In this document: positions 1-8,677 of the stretch, one piece after another
Layout: every line of letters begins with the position of its first letter
Numbering within the stretch: position 1 is the first letter of the stretch
Assembly (NCBI GenBank): GCA_005880855.1
Contig: VBGM01000014.1
Location: 1 to 45,278 of the forward strand
DNA length: 45,278 nucleotides
Origin: Chloroflexota bacterium
GTDB lineage: Bacteria > Chloroflexota > Dormibacteria > Dormibacterales > Dormibacteraceae
Direction of reading: 5' to 3'
Translations under genes and position numbers: made by a program
The notes under the pieces: model-generated
What the model was told of the DNA's origin: nothing
Database searches by the model: none
The model's input: the letters and a program-made list of their open reading frames with translations, nothing else

Positions 1-2
1 TG

Positions 3-695
3 GCGTCGCAGGCTCGCGCGATTGGAGCTAGGCACGCTCTGGGCACCGTCGCGGAGGCCGCGCGCTCGCAAAGCGAGGAAGCCTACCTTCGGATTCGAGA
101 CCGGATCGTCTGCCTCGACATGCCGCCCGGCTCGGTGGTCGAGGAGGGCCGGCTGCGCGACGAGCTGGAGATCGGCCGCACCCCGATCCGTGAGGCCCTG
201 CAGCGGCTGGCCTGGGAGAACCTGGTGCGCAGCGTGCCCCACCGCGGCACGTTCGTGACCGACGTCAACATCACCGACCTCGCTCGCATCACCGAAGTCC
301 GCGTGGTGCTCGAAGGCCATGCGGCGAGACTGGCCGCCGAACGCAGCGGCGCCGGCGACCGCGAGGCGATCGCCGACCTTCTCGAGCGGCTGGATGCGGC
401 CGAGCTCACCAACCCGCGCGCGCTCATGCAGCTCGACCGCGAGATCCACCGGCAGATCTATCGCTCGGCGCGCAACGCGTTTCTCGAAAACACGCTCGAG
501 CGGTACTTCAACCTCAGCCTGCGGCTCTGGTACCTGGTCCTCGACCACGGCGTCCGCCTGCGCGAAGCCGTGGAGGAGCACATCGAGCTGCTGCGCGCGG
601 TCATCGCCGGCGACGGCCAGCGCGCCGACGAGTGCATGCGACGGCACGTGGTCGGATTCGAGCGCGAGATCCGGAAAGTCCTGGTGGAGAGGTAA
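3..695 (+). CDS. GntR-family regulator, FCD type (5' truncated)
   Basis: This is a transcriptional regulator with an N-terminal winged helix-turn-helix and a C-terminal FCD ligand-binding domain. The reading frame is open to the left edge and contains no ATG, GTG or TTG before the ATG at 120, yet recognition of the GntR helix begins upstream of 120 (EEAYLRIRDRIV), so the true start lies outside the window. The HTH core includes GRTPIREALQRL. The FCD domain shows a plausible metal site in LDREIH (Asp, His), EEHIELL (His) and MRRHV (His). Such proteins usually repress a neighbouring catabolic operon until an acidic or small organic ligand binds. Its stop overlaps the ATG of the downstream phosphoesterase (TAATG), so it probably regulates the plus-strand island it heads. 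The ligand is unknown. Confidence 0.88.
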   Translation, partial: ASQARAIGARHALGTVAEAARSQSEEAYLRIRDRIVCLDMPPGSVVEEGRLRDELEIGRTPIREALQRLAWENLVRSVPHRGTFVTDVNITDLARITEVRVVLEGHAARLAAERSGAGDREAIADLLERLDAAELTNPRALMQLDREIHRQIYRSARNAFLENTLERYFNLSLRLWYLVLDHGVRLREAVEEHIELLRAVIAGDGQRADECMRRHVVGFEREIRKVLVER

Positions 696-1630
696 TGCCG
701 AAGGTCTTTTTCGCGACCGACCTGCACGGTTCGGAGGTGTGCTGGCGTAAGTTCCTCAACGCCGCGAAGTTCTATGAGGCCGACGTCCTGATCTGCGGCG
801 GCGACATGACCGGCAAGGCGATGATCCCCATCGTCGAGGAGAACGGCCATTACACCGTCACGATCGCCAGCGACCGGCAGGTGGTCTCGGCCGGCGAGGT
901 CGGTGACATCGAGAGCCAGATCCGCCGGCGCGGCTACTACCCGCTGCATGTCACTCCGGAGCGCCTGCAGGTGCTGGACGAGAACGCGGATGTCCGGAAG
1001 GAGACGTTCCGGCAGATCATGCTGGACGGCGTCCGGCGGTGGATGGACATGGCTTCGGAGAAGCTGCGCGGCTCCGGAGTGCGCCTATTCGTGTGCCCGG
1101 GAAACGACGACGAGATGGAGGTGGACGACGTCGTCCGGGAATCGGACATGGTCGAGCTCGGCGAGGGTCGAATGGTCGAGATCGACGGCTTCACGATGAT
1201 CTCAACCGGCTGGTCGAACCACACCCCGTGGAACACACATCGCGAAGAGACCGAGGAAAAGCTCGGCGAGCGTATCGAGGCGATGGCGAAGCAGATCCCT
1301 GACTCTGCGCGCGCGATCTTCAACCTCCACTGCCCGCCGTACAGGTCGGGACTCGACGAGGCGCCGGCCATCGATTCGGACCTCAAGCTGATGCACGGCG
1401 GCCGCGCTCTGCGGCCGGTCGGTTCGACCGCTGTGCGTCAGGCCATAGACAAACACCAGCCGCTGCTCTCGCTGCATGGGCACATCCACGAGAGCAAGGG
1501 CGCAGTGAAGCTCGGCAAGACGCTTTCGATCAATCCGGGCAGCGCTTACGAGGAAGGGATCCTCATGGCTGCGGTGATCAACCTCGATGCCAAGAAGGGC
1601 ATCAAAAGCTACCAGCTCGTCAACGGTTAA
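695..1630 (+). CDS. Calcineurin-like metallophosphoesterase
   Basis: This 311-residue protein is a dinuclear metallophosphoesterase of the calcineurin fold. The five metal-binding blocks are visible: DLH (Asp9, His11), GGD (Asp37), GND (Asn137), a His in NLHCPP and GHIH (residues 262-265). No signal peptide is present, so it should act in the cytoplasm. The ATG at 695 is preferred over an upstream ATG at 632, because family similarity begins at MPKVFFATDLHG and GGTGGAGAGG lies just upstream. It is translationally coupled to the regulator and lies 20 bases before the permease. The substrate is not predictable; in this setting a phosphodiester of an amine such as glycerophosphocholine is conceivable but unsupported by any motif. 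Confidence 0.85.
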   Translation: MPKVFFATDLHGSEVCWRKFLNAAKFYEADVLICGGDMTGKAMIPIVEENGHYTVTIASDRQVVSAGEVGDIESQIRRRGYYPLHVTPERLQVLDENADVRKETFRQIMLDGVRRWMDMASEKLRGSGVRLFVCPGNDDEMEVDDVVRESDMVELGEGRMVEIDGFTMISTGWSNHTPWNTHREETEEKLGERIEAMAKQIPDSARAIFNLHCPPYRSGLDEAPAIDSDLKLMHGGRALRPVGSTAVRQAIDKHQPLLSLHGHIHESKGAVKLGKTLSINPGSAYEEGILMAAVINLDAKKGIKSYQLVNG

Positions 1631-1650
1631 GCGGAAGAGGAGAAGGAAAC

Positions 1651-3072
1651 ATGGCTGACACGACGATGGGGACTGCCGGCGCGAGGCCGACGCTGTTCCT
1701 GCGCAACGCAACCGGGCTGGTCAAAGCCTGGTCCACATTCGATGCCTTCGTCTATTCGTTCTGGTCGGTGAACCTGATCACTCTGGGCTTCTATGGCATG
1801 TCCTACGTCTACACCGTCCCCGACGGCCAGCTGCTCGCCGCGATCCTCGTCTTCGGCTTGCTCACAACGTTCCTCGTCGTCACGTACGCGATGTTGGTGG
1901 CCGTGATGCCACGCACGGGGGGCGACTACGCCTGGCAGAGCCGCGTTCTCGGCGGCGGCCTCGGCTTCGTGCTGTCCATGACCGGTTGGTGGTTCACGCT
2001 GTTCCTGTGGGCCCCGATCTACGCCAACATCCTCGTCGTCCAGTTCTTCTCCCCTCTCGCCTACACCCTCGGGTGGACCGGGGTCGCAACGTTCTTCACA
2101 AGCAAGACGGGCATCTTCGTCTCTTGCCTAATCGTGCTCGCGTTCGTGAGCATCGTCGTCACGCTGGGCATGGAAACCTATGCGCGAATCCAGAAGGTCT
2201 GCTTCTGGATCGGCCTCGCGGGTCTGGCGGTTGTGTGTGGGCTCTTGCTCTTCTACAGCCAGAGCGACTTTCAGAACGCGTTCAACCGCGAGGCGACGAG
2301 CCTCTTCGGCGCTCCGGCCAATGCGTACCAGGGCACGATCGACGCCGCCAGCAAGTCTTTCGGAGGCTCGAGCTTCGGCACCTTTGCGTTTGGTCCACTG
2401 CTTCTCCTGCTCCCCTGGCTGGCGTTTTACCTGCTCTGGCCCAACTGGGGCGCAACCCTATATGGCGAGGTCCGCGGAGCCAAAGAGCTCCGCAAGCCTT
2501 TCTGGAGCATGTTCGCGGGCCTGTGGGTCACAGTGGCGATGGTTGCGCTCGTCGTGATCCTGATCAACAAGACGATCGGCTGGAACTTCTACCAGTCCGC
2601 CAATGCGGCCTATTGGAACAACCTGTTCGCCGTCCAGGGCGCCCCCGCCCCGCCGGTCCCGATCTGGCCTTACCCCGTGATGTTCGCGGGATTCCTGGTC
2701 GACAACCATCTCTTCCAGGCCCTGCTGATCATCGTCATGGGCCTGTGGTTCTTCGGCTGGGCGGGAACCCTCTTCCTGTCCTCGACGCGCGTCATCTTCG
2801 CTGCCGCCTTCGACCGGGTGCTGCCGTCATGGGCGGCCAGCATCTCGGCCAAGCGTCGCGTGCCATACGGTGCGCTGGTTCTGATGATCGTGCCGTCGCT
2901 CGTCATCAGCGCGATCTACGCCTACAGGCCGGACTTCACCAGCGTGTTCCTGGACGCCACCGCGGTGCTTGCCCTGACCTTCCTCGCGACGGTGGTGGCA
3001 GCGATTGGCGGCGCAAAGACCTCTACGAGGCCTCGCCGATCGCGCGCTACAAGGTCGCCGGGGTGCCGTTGA
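1651..3072 (+). CDS. APC-family amine/amino acid permease (frame disrupted near its 3' end)
   Basis: This is a polytopic membrane transporter of the APC superfamily with about a dozen hydrophobic segments, for example residues 40-60, 65-90 and 105-130. It begins with a good ribosome site (AGGAGAAGG). From about base 3005 the frame turns into an arginine-rich, non-membrane tail ending at 3072, while the expected continuation, including two further hydrophobic segments, is in another frame up to 3302. One base appears to be missing (or two extra) around 2998-3015. This could be a sequencing error or a real inactivating mutation. Its position among demethylation genes suggests uptake of an amino acid or methylated amine; the substrate is inferred only from context. 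Confidence 0.8.
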   Translation: MADTTMGTAGARPTLFLRNATGLVKAWSTFDAFVYSFWSVNLITLGFYGMSYVYTVPDGQLLAAILVFGLLTTFLVVTYAMLVAVMPRTGGDYAWQSRVLGGGLGFVLSMTGWWFTLFLWAPIYANILVVQFFSPLAYTLGWTGVATFFTSKTGIFVSCLIVLAFVSIVVTLGMETYARIQKVCFWIGLAGLAVVCGLLLFYSQSDFQNAFNREATSLFGAPANAYQGTIDAASKSFGGSSFGTFAFGPLLLLLPWLAFYLLWPNWGATLYGEVRGAKELRKPFWSMFAGLWVTVAMVALVVILINKTIGWNFYQSANAAYWNNLFAVQGAPAPPVPIWPYPVMFAGFLVDNHLFQALLIIVMGLWFFGWAGTLFLSSTRVIFAAAFDRVLPSWAASISAKRRVPYGALVLMIVPSLVISAIYAYRPDFTSVFLDATAVLALTFLATVVAAIGGAKTSTRPRRSRATRSPGCR

Positions 3073-3302
3073 TCACAGTCGTCGGAGTGATCACCGGGTT
3101 GTTCCTGCTCTTCATGCTCTACGAGTGGTCGTTCAACCCTGACAACCTCTATGGGACGTCATTGCAGAAGACGCCGAACTCCGTCATCTACTTCGTCGCG
3201 ACATATGTCGTCGCTGTGGTCATCTACGTCGCGGCGCGCATCTACCGGAGCCGGCAGGGCATCGACCTCGCCCGTATCCATCACGAAATTCCGGTTGAAT
3301 AG
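3006..3302 (+). pseudogene. Out-of-frame C-terminal part of the APC permease
   Basis: This segment reads WRRKDLYEASPIARYKVAG and then two hydrophobic helices separated by a short loop, ending in a charged tail at a TAG at 3300-3302. It has no start of its own and continues the permease beginning at 1651 in a different frame. The basic-acidic motif before the helices is typical of the loop preceding the last two helices in APC permeases. A strong terminator directly after 3302 supports this as the original end of the gene. If the disruption is a sequencing error, the intact gene is 1651-3302, about 550 codons. Confidence 0.75.
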
Positions 3303-3311
3303 CAACTCCAC

Positions 3312-3344
3312 GGCCGCCGGCGTCAAAGCCGGCGGCCCTCTTTT
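3312..3344 (+). terminator. Intrinsic terminator after the permease
   Basis: A perfect 10-base-pair GC stem (GGCCGCCGGC at 3312-3321 with GCCGGCGGCC at 3328-3337) closes a 6-base loop (GTCAAA) and is followed by CTCTTTT. It sits 10 bases after the permease stop at 3302 and 8 bases before the next gene. It would separate regulator-phosphoesterase-permease from the downstream block or allow only partial readthrough. Confidence 0.85.
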
Positions 3345-3351
3345 CTAGCCC

Positions 3352-4560
3352 ATGCTCGAGTACACACTCCGCACCTATCAGAGCCCGACCCGCCTCGTAC
3401 AACGCCTGGGCGCCATCCGCGAGCTGGGTACCGAAGCCTCGCTGCTCGGCATCCGCCGACCGCTGCTCGTCAGCGACCCGGGGGTGAAGGCGGCCGGCCT
3501 GCTGGACACCGCGCTCGAGGTCCTGCGCGGCGCGGACTGCGAGCCGATCGTGTTCGACCGGGTCCGCGCCAACCCGGGAGTGGAGCTGGTCGATGCGGGC
3601 GCCGCCGAGTACCGCGCACAAGGCTGCGACGGGCTCGTCGCGATCGGCGGCGGCAGCTCGATAGACACGGCCAAGGGAATCGGAGTGGTGGCCGCCCACG
3701 ACGGCAGCATCCTCGAGTACGAGTGGGGGCACAGCCCCATTCACAAGCGGATCCCGCCATTGATCGCAGTGCCGACCACCGCCGGGACCGGCAGCGAGGT
3801 CACCCTCTGGGCGGTGATCACAGACCCCAAGCGAAAGATCAAGTTCAACGTGGGCGGTACACCCAACATCGCGTCCTGGGTAGCCGTCATCGACCCCGAG
3901 CTCACCATCAAGCTCCCGGCCCCGGTCACCGCCGGCACCGGCATGGACGCGCTGGCGCACGCCGTCGAGTGCTACACGATGTCCTACCACCAGCCCTTCA
4001 CGGACGCCGTGGCGCTGATGGCGATGGAGTACGTGGCGCGATACCTGCGGGTCGCGTTCTCGCAGGCCGCCAACGTCGAGGCGCGCTATCACATGAGCGC
4101 GGCGGCGATGCTCGCGGGCCTGGCGTACGGAACCGACTCGGCGGGCGCAGCCCACGCGATGAGCCAGACCGCGGGCGGCGTGCACGACGCGCCGCACGGC
4201 GCATTGACGGCGCGCCTGCTCGGCCCTGTCATGGAGTACAACCACGCCGGCGAGCCGGAGCGTTTTGCGCGCATGGCGGCCGCCTTCGGGCTCGATGTGC
4301 GCGGCGCCACCGTCTGGCACGCGGCCGAGATGGCGGTCGACTATGTGCACCAGCTGACCGTCGACGTCGAGATCCCGAGCCTCGAAGAGCTCGGCTTCAG
4401 CAGGGACGAGATCCCGATGCTCGCCGACAAGGCGGCCGCCGACCCGCAGAGCATCGGCAACCCACGAGATGTCGACGCCGCGGCCTACAAACGAATCTAC
4501 GCGCGCGCGTTCGACCTGGGTCGCTCGCGGACGCCCCACCTCAATGAAGATCGGAGATGA
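3352..4560 (+). CDS. Iron-containing (group III) alcohol dehydrogenase
   Basis: This 402-residue NAD(P)-dependent oxidoreductase belongs to the Fe-ADH family. The nucleotide-binding signature IGGGSSIDTAKG lies near residue 100, followed by PTTAGTGSEVT. The metal site is visible as Asp and His in GMDALAHAVE, a His in the AAHAMSQ helix and a His in HDAPHG. Length and motif order are normal. The family interconverts alcohols or hydroxy acids with aldehydes or oxo acids; members include methanol, propanediol and maleylacetate reductases, so the substrate is open. The ATG follows the terminator by only a few bases with a weak ribosome site. The stop overlaps an ATG at 4557 (ATGA). In this island it may handle an aldehyde or hydroxy acid released by amine breakdown, which is inference. 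Confidence 0.88.
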   Translation: MLEYTLRTYQSPTRLVQRLGAIRELGTEASLLGIRRPLLVSDPGVKAAGLLDTALEVLRGADCEPIVFDRVRANPGVELVDAGAAEYRAQGCDGLVAIGGGSSIDTAKGIGVVAAHDGSILEYEWGHSPIHKRIPPLIAVPTTAGTGSEVTLWAVITDPKRKIKFNVGGTPNIASWVAVIDPELTIKLPAPVTAGTGMDALAHAVECYTMSYHQPFTDAVALMAMEYVARYLRVAFSQAANVEARYHMSAAAMLAGLAYGTDSAGAAHAMSQTAGGVHDAPHGALTARLLGPVMEYNHAGEPERFARMAAAFGLDVRGATVWHAAEMAVDYVHQLTVDVEIPSLEELGFSRDEIPMLADKAAADPQSIGNPRDVDAAAYKRIYARAFDLGRSRTPHLNEDRR

Positions 4561-4591
4561 CTGTCGACGTCACCGAGGTGAAAGCGGCGCT

Positions 4592-5356
4592 TTGACCCAG
4601 GGCCCTCTCGCGGACCCAATCGAAGAAGCGGGGCGCATCGCGACCGCCGCCCGGGCCGTGGGCGTGAAACCAAAGCTCCTGGGCGGGGCTGGAATCCACC
4701 TCAGCTCCCCGAGCGCACGCAAGCCTCCCTTGAGACGGAAGTACGGCGACCTCGATTACGCGATCCGGAAGAAGGATCGTCAGGCTGTGCAGGCTCTCTT
4801 CCCAACCCTCGGGTATGAGGCGAACGAGCAATTCAACCTGATGCAGGGCGATCGGCGCCTGTACTTCTACGACGTCGATCACAGCCGCCAGGTGGACATC
4901 TTCATCGACATCATCCAGATGTCACACGTGATCGACCTGCGTGGAAGGCTGGAAGGCGACGGACCATGCGCGAGCCCCTCTGACCTCCTGCTCAGCAAGC
5001 TGCAGATCTTCGAGGTCAACCGCAAGGACCTCGTCGACCTCACCGCGCTTCTGCTCGACCACCCGATCGTCAAGAGCTCGAATGAGGACTGCATCGACTG
5101 CACCTATGTCGCCAAGGTGGCAGCCGACGACTGGGGGATGTACCGGACGCTGCAGGAGAACATCGGGAAGCTGCGGCAAACCCTCGACGACCTCGACGTG
5201 GACCGCGACGTCGTTCGCTCTCGGCTCGACGAGCTGTGGTCGGCGGTGGAGACCCAGCCGAAACCGCTGAAATGGAAGCTGCGTGCCCAGGTGGGCGATC
5301 GAATGCGCTGGTACGAGCTGCCCGAGGAGGTCCGCTCGCCCTACCAGCCGGACTAG
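4592..5356 (+). CDS. Nucleotidyltransferase-fold protein (AbiEii-like)
   Basis: The protein has a minimal nucleotidyltransferase pattern: LLGGAGI, then DLDYAI giving the paired aspartates, then VDIFID giving a third acidic residue. The helical C-terminal half contains SKLQIFEVNRKDLVDL, reminiscent of AbiEii/AbiGii-type transferases. No AbiEi-like antitoxin is adjacent, so a toxin role is not supported. The start is uncertain: TTG 4592 has GAGGTG 11 bases upstream and is chosen; ATG 4544 in the same frame overlaps the dehydrogenase. A different-frame ATG at 4557 overlaps the dehydrogenase stop and reads MTVDVTEVKAAL before a TGA, which a one-base shift would join to this frame. It is an outlier in an otherwise metabolic operon. 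Confidence 0.62.
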   Translation: MTQGPLADPIEEAGRIATAARAVGVKPKLLGGAGIHLSSPSARKPPLRRKYGDLDYAIRKKDRQAVQALFPTLGYEANEQFNLMQGDRRLYFYDVDHSRQVDIFIDIIQMSHVIDLRGRLEGDGPCASPSDLLLSKLQIFEVNRKDLVDLTALLLDHPIVKSSNEDCIDCTYVAKVAADDWGMYRTLQENIGKLRQTLDDLDVDRDVVRSRLDELWSAVETQPKPLKWKLRAQVGDRMRWYELPEEVRSPYQPD

Positions 5357-5396
5357 CGGATTCCCAGACACATATAAGGAAGAGAAGAACAGCGAG

Positions 5397-7916
5397 ATGA
5401 GCAACCTGCCCGCCCATGCCCGAGCCGTCGTCATCGGCTGCGGGATCGTCGGCAACAGCGTTGCTTACCACCTGTGCCGCCTAGGCTGGCGCGACGTCGT
5501 CCTAATCGACAAAGGCCCGCTGCCAAACCCGGGCGGGTCGACCGGCCACGCATCCAACTTCATCTACCTGGTGGACCACTCCAAGGAGATGACTGCGCTG
5601 ACGGTGGAGAGCGTCAACCAGTACAAGGAGATGGGCGTCTTCACGCAGTCTGGCGGCATCGAGGTCGCACGCACGAAGGAGCGCATGCAAGAGCTGACAC
5701 GGCGAATGTCGTCGGCAGCGTCTTGGGGCATCGAGCCCGTCTCGCTGGTGAGCCCGGCCGCCATCAAGGACCTCGTTCCCTTCATCGACGAGTCGATCAT
5801 CATGGGCGGCTTCTATACGCCCGGCGTCGGCGTGGTTGACTCGCTGCGCGCCGGCACGATCATGCGCGAGCGCGCGCAGGCGTCGGGGGCGCTGACGGTG
5901 TTGGCCAAGACCGAGGTGCTCGACATCGACGTCGAGCACGGCCACGTTCGCTGCGTGCGCACCTCGGCCGGCGACATCGAAGCGGAGACCGTCGTCATCA
6001 CCTGCGGGGTGTGGAGCCCACGCGTGGCCCGGATGGCCGGCGCGCACATCCCGTTGACCCCGGCGGTGCACCAGATGATCGACGTCGGCCCCGTGCCGCG
6101 CTTCGCCGGTTCGAAAGGCGACATCGAGGTTCCGATCGTGCGCGACATGGACACCAACATGTACGAGCGACAGGCCGGCGGCGACCTCGAGATCGGGTCG
6201 TACGCGCACCGGCCGATCCTCTACGACCCGGAGGACATCCCGCCGATCGAGAAGGCCGCGCTTTCGCCGACAGAGTTCCCCTTCACGCAGCCGGACTTCG
6301 AGCTCCAGATGCAGCACGCGCTGGAACTGGTCCCGGAGATCGTCGGCGACGAGCGCGTGGGCGTGAAATACGCCATCAACGGCATCCTCTCGCTCACCTC
6401 CGACGGTATGCCCGTCCTGGGCGAGTCCCCCGACGTCAAGGGTCTTTGGTCCGCGGCCGCGGTATGGGTCAAGGAAGGACCTGGCACGGGCAAGGCGCTG
6501 GCCGAGTGGATGGTGCAGGGGGAGTCCGAGATCGACCTCCACTCGTCCGACATCGCTCGTTTCCACGAACACCAGAAGACGCGGGCCCATGTGCGCGCGA
6601 GGGCAGCCGAGGGTTTCAACAAGACCTACGGCATCGTCCACCCGAGCGAGCAATGGGCCTCCAACCGCAACGTGCGGCTCGCTCCGTTCCACCAGCGCGA
6701 GCGCGAGCTGGGCGCCACGTTCTTCGAGGCCGCCGGCTGGGAGCGGCCGATGTGGTACGAGTCGAACGCGCCGCTGCTCGAGGAGTTCGGCGACCGAGTG
6801 ACCAGACGCACGGCCGAGTGGGAGTCGCGGTGGTGGTCGCCCCTCATCAGCGCCGAGCACCTTGCCATGCGCGAGCGGGCGGGCATCTTCGACCTGTCCG
6901 CGTTCACGATCTTCGACATCACCGGGCCCGGCGCCCTGGCGTCGGTGCAGAAGGTGACCCTGCGCCAGATGGACGTGCCCGCCGGCCGCAACGTCTACAC
7001 GCCGGTGCTCAGCTACAAGGGCGGCTTCAAGTCCGACCTCACGATCATGAGACTCGGCGAAGACCATTTCCGTGTTGTCACCGGCGGCGCGTCCGGCATG
7101 TCGGACAAGAAGTGGTTCGCCGACCACCTGCCCGCCGATGGGACCGCACAGCTCACCGACCTGACGTCCGCGCTGACCACGATCGGCCTGTGGGGCCCTC
7201 GTGCTCGGGACATCCTCGCGGCGGCGACGAGCGACGACGTCTCCAACGACGGATTCAAGTTCGGCTCCTGCCGGACCATCGACATCGACACGGTTCGCGT
7301 GCTGGCGTCGCGCATCTCGTATGTCGGCGACCTCGGCTGGGAGCTGTACGTCCCGATCGACCAGGGCTTGAAGCTGTGGGACGTCCTGTGGGAATCCGGC
7401 CGGCCGCACGGCCTCGTCCCCTGCGGCATCGGCGTCTACGGCACCACCGGCCGGCTCGAGAAGTGCTATCGCGCCCACGGCAACGAGCTGGAGACGGAGT
7501 ACAACGTTGTCGAGGCCGGCATGCAGGCGCCGCGCGTGAAGAGTGAAGACTTCGTCGGCAAGGAGGCCCACCTTCGTCAGCGCGAGGAGACGCCGGCGGC
7601 GATCCTCTGCACGCTGACCGTCGACGACCACACGTCGAAAAGCGGCGAGAAGCGATACATGCTCGGACGCGAGCCGATCCTCACTCGCGACGGAGCGCCG
7701 GTCGTCGACCGCCGAGGCCGCCGCTCGTATGTCACGAGCGCGGGGGCCGGACCTTCGGTGGGCAAGCACATCCTGATGTCATACCTGCCACCTGAGCGTG
7801 CTTTGCTCGGCGAGCCGCTTGCCGTGCAGTACATGGGCGAGCGTTACCCGGTCACCGTCGCCGTGGCCGGCTCGACACCCCTGTTCGACCCAGAGAACAC
7901 CCGCATTCGCTCTTGA
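5397..7916 (+). CDS. Dimethylglycine/sarcosine dehydrogenase-like FAD-GcvT fusion protein (1)
   Basis: This 839-residue flavoprotein is built like dimethylglycine and sarcosine dehydrogenases: an N-terminal DAO-type FAD domain (VIGCGIVGNSVAYHL at residues 12-26), a linker region, and a C-terminal GcvT-like tetrahydrofolate domain from about residue 430. His51 in GGSTGHAS matches the His that carries covalent FAD in the mammalian enzymes, though the surrounding residues differ from the usual STWHAAG. Known relatives oxidise an N-methyl group and pass the carbon to THF as methylene-THF, with electrons going to ETF. It starts after AAGGAAGAG and ends with a TTGA overlap into etfB. The GcvT part keeps an Asp after GG (GGFKSD). 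Exact substrate (dimethylglycine, sarcosine or another N-methyl amine) is not determined. Confidence 0.88.
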   Translation: MSNLPAHARAVVIGCGIVGNSVAYHLCRLGWRDVVLIDKGPLPNPGGSTGHASNFIYLVDHSKEMTALTVESVNQYKEMGVFTQSGGIEVARTKERMQELTRRMSSAASWGIEPVSLVSPAAIKDLVPFIDESIIMGGFYTPGVGVVDSLRAGTIMRERAQASGALTVLAKTEVLDIDVEHGHVRCVRTSAGDIEAETVVITCGVWSPRVARMAGAHIPLTPAVHQMIDVGPVPRFAGSKGDIEVPIVRDMDTNMYERQAGGDLEIGSYAHRPILYDPEDIPPIEKAALSPTEFPFTQPDFELQMQHALELVPEIVGDERVGVKYAINGILSLTSDGMPVLGESPDVKGLWSAAAVWVKEGPGTGKALAEWMVQGESEIDLHSSDIARFHEHQKTRAHVRARAAEGFNKTYGIVHPSEQWASNRNVRLAPFHQRERELGATFFEAAGWERPMWYESNAPLLEEFGDRVTRRTAEWESRWWSPLISAEHLAMRERAGIFDLSAFTIFDITGPGALASVQKVTLRQMDVPAGRNVYTPVLSYKGGFKSDLTIMRLGEDHFRVVTGGASGMSDKKWFADHLPADGTAQLTDLTSALTTIGLWGPRARDILAAATSDDVSNDGFKFGSCRTIDIDTVRVLASRISYVGDLGWELYVPIDQGLKLWDVLWESGRPHGLVPCGIGVYGTTGRLEKCYRAHGNELETEYNVVEAGMQAPRVKSEDFVGKEAHLRQREETPAAILCTLTVDDHTSKSGEKRYMLGREPILTRDGAPVVDRRGRRSYVTSAGAGPSVGKHILMSYLPPERALLGEPLAVQYMGERYPVTVAVAGSTPLFDPENTRIRS

Positions 7917-8677
7917 AGCTCCTGGTCTGCGTCAAACGCGTGCCCTTCACCGGCGGCAAGATGGTGTTGGCCGATGATTCGATGGCCCTTGAAACGCGCC
8001 ACCTCGGCTTCACGATCAGCCCGCACGAGGAGTGCGGCGTCGAAGAGGCGGTCCGGTTGATAGAGACGAGCGGGGGCGAGTCGGTCGTGCTCACCCTCGG
8101 TCCGCCCGAAGCGGTCGAGCAGCTGCGCGACGCAATGGCGCTTGGAATCGACCGCGCAATCCACCTGCAGACCGATGGAAGCGAGTGGGATCCGGAGGCT
8201 ACGGCCGCGGCCGTCGTGGAAGCGATCCGAGCGGACGAGGCAGCCTCGGGACCCTTCGACCTCATCTTCTTCGGCAACGAGTCCGCGGACTCGGGCGGAT
8301 TTCAGGTCGGGCTGCGCGTGGCGCGGGGGCTCGGCCGGCCGGCCGTCACCGGCGTCAAGAAGGTCACCGTCGAAGGCACTTCGGTCCGGTGCGAGCAGGA
8401 GGTGGACGGCGGCCGCGATGTCTATGTGTTGCCGATGCCTGCCGTCGTAACCGTCAAAGAGGGCCTCAACCTCCCGCGCTATCCGTCCGTGCCTGGCCGG
8501 ATGCGGGCGGGTCGCAAGCCCGTGGCGGCCAGCACGCCCGCCCGACGCCAAGCAAGGCTCGAGCTCGAGAGGCTCGTCGTCCCGGCCGGGCAAGGCCGCC
8601 GGGCGGAGCTGCTCGGCAGCGGGCCTTCGGCCGCGCCGGCAGTCGTTGAGATGATGCGCAGGATCGGAGTGGCCTAG
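7913..8677 (+). CDS. etfB: Electron transfer flavoprotein beta subunit
   Basis: This 254-residue protein begins KLLVCVKRVP and has the ISPHEECGVEEAVRL block characteristic of EtfB, with AMP/adenine-binding features around FFGNESADSGG. It forms a heterodimer with the EtfA encoded next. It starts at TTG 7913, overlapping the preceding stop (TTGA), and ends with TAGTG overlap into etfA, so subunits are probably made in fixed ratio. It should accept electrons from the two flanking FAD-GcvT dehydrogenases. The C-terminal part (ARRQARLELERL) is arginine-rich and somewhat variable, as expected in this family. Confidence 0.93.
   Translation: MKLLVCVKRVPFTGGKMVLADDSMALETRHLGFTISPHEECGVEEAVRLIETSGGESVVLTLGPPEAVEQLRDAMALGIDRAIHLQTDGSEWDPEATAAAVVEAIRADEAASGPFDLIFFGNESADSGGFQVGLRVARGLGRPAVTGVKKVTVEGTSVRCEQEVDGGRDVYVLPMPAVVTVKEGLNLPRYPSVPGRMRAGRKPVAASTPARRQARLELERLVVPAGQGRRAELLGSGPSAAPAVVEMMRRIGVA

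Noticed and set aside
4592-5356. AbiE toxin-antitoxin system
   Set aside because: Only a nucleotidyltransferase-like gene is present; neighbours are metabolic enzymes and no antitoxin-like gene is adjacent.
5502-7769. A 755-codon open frame on the minus strand opposite demethylase 1
   Set aside because: It is an antisense shadow of GC-rich codon bias; its translation is Arg/Val/Asp-rich without family motifs, while the plus-strand frame is a clear demethylase.
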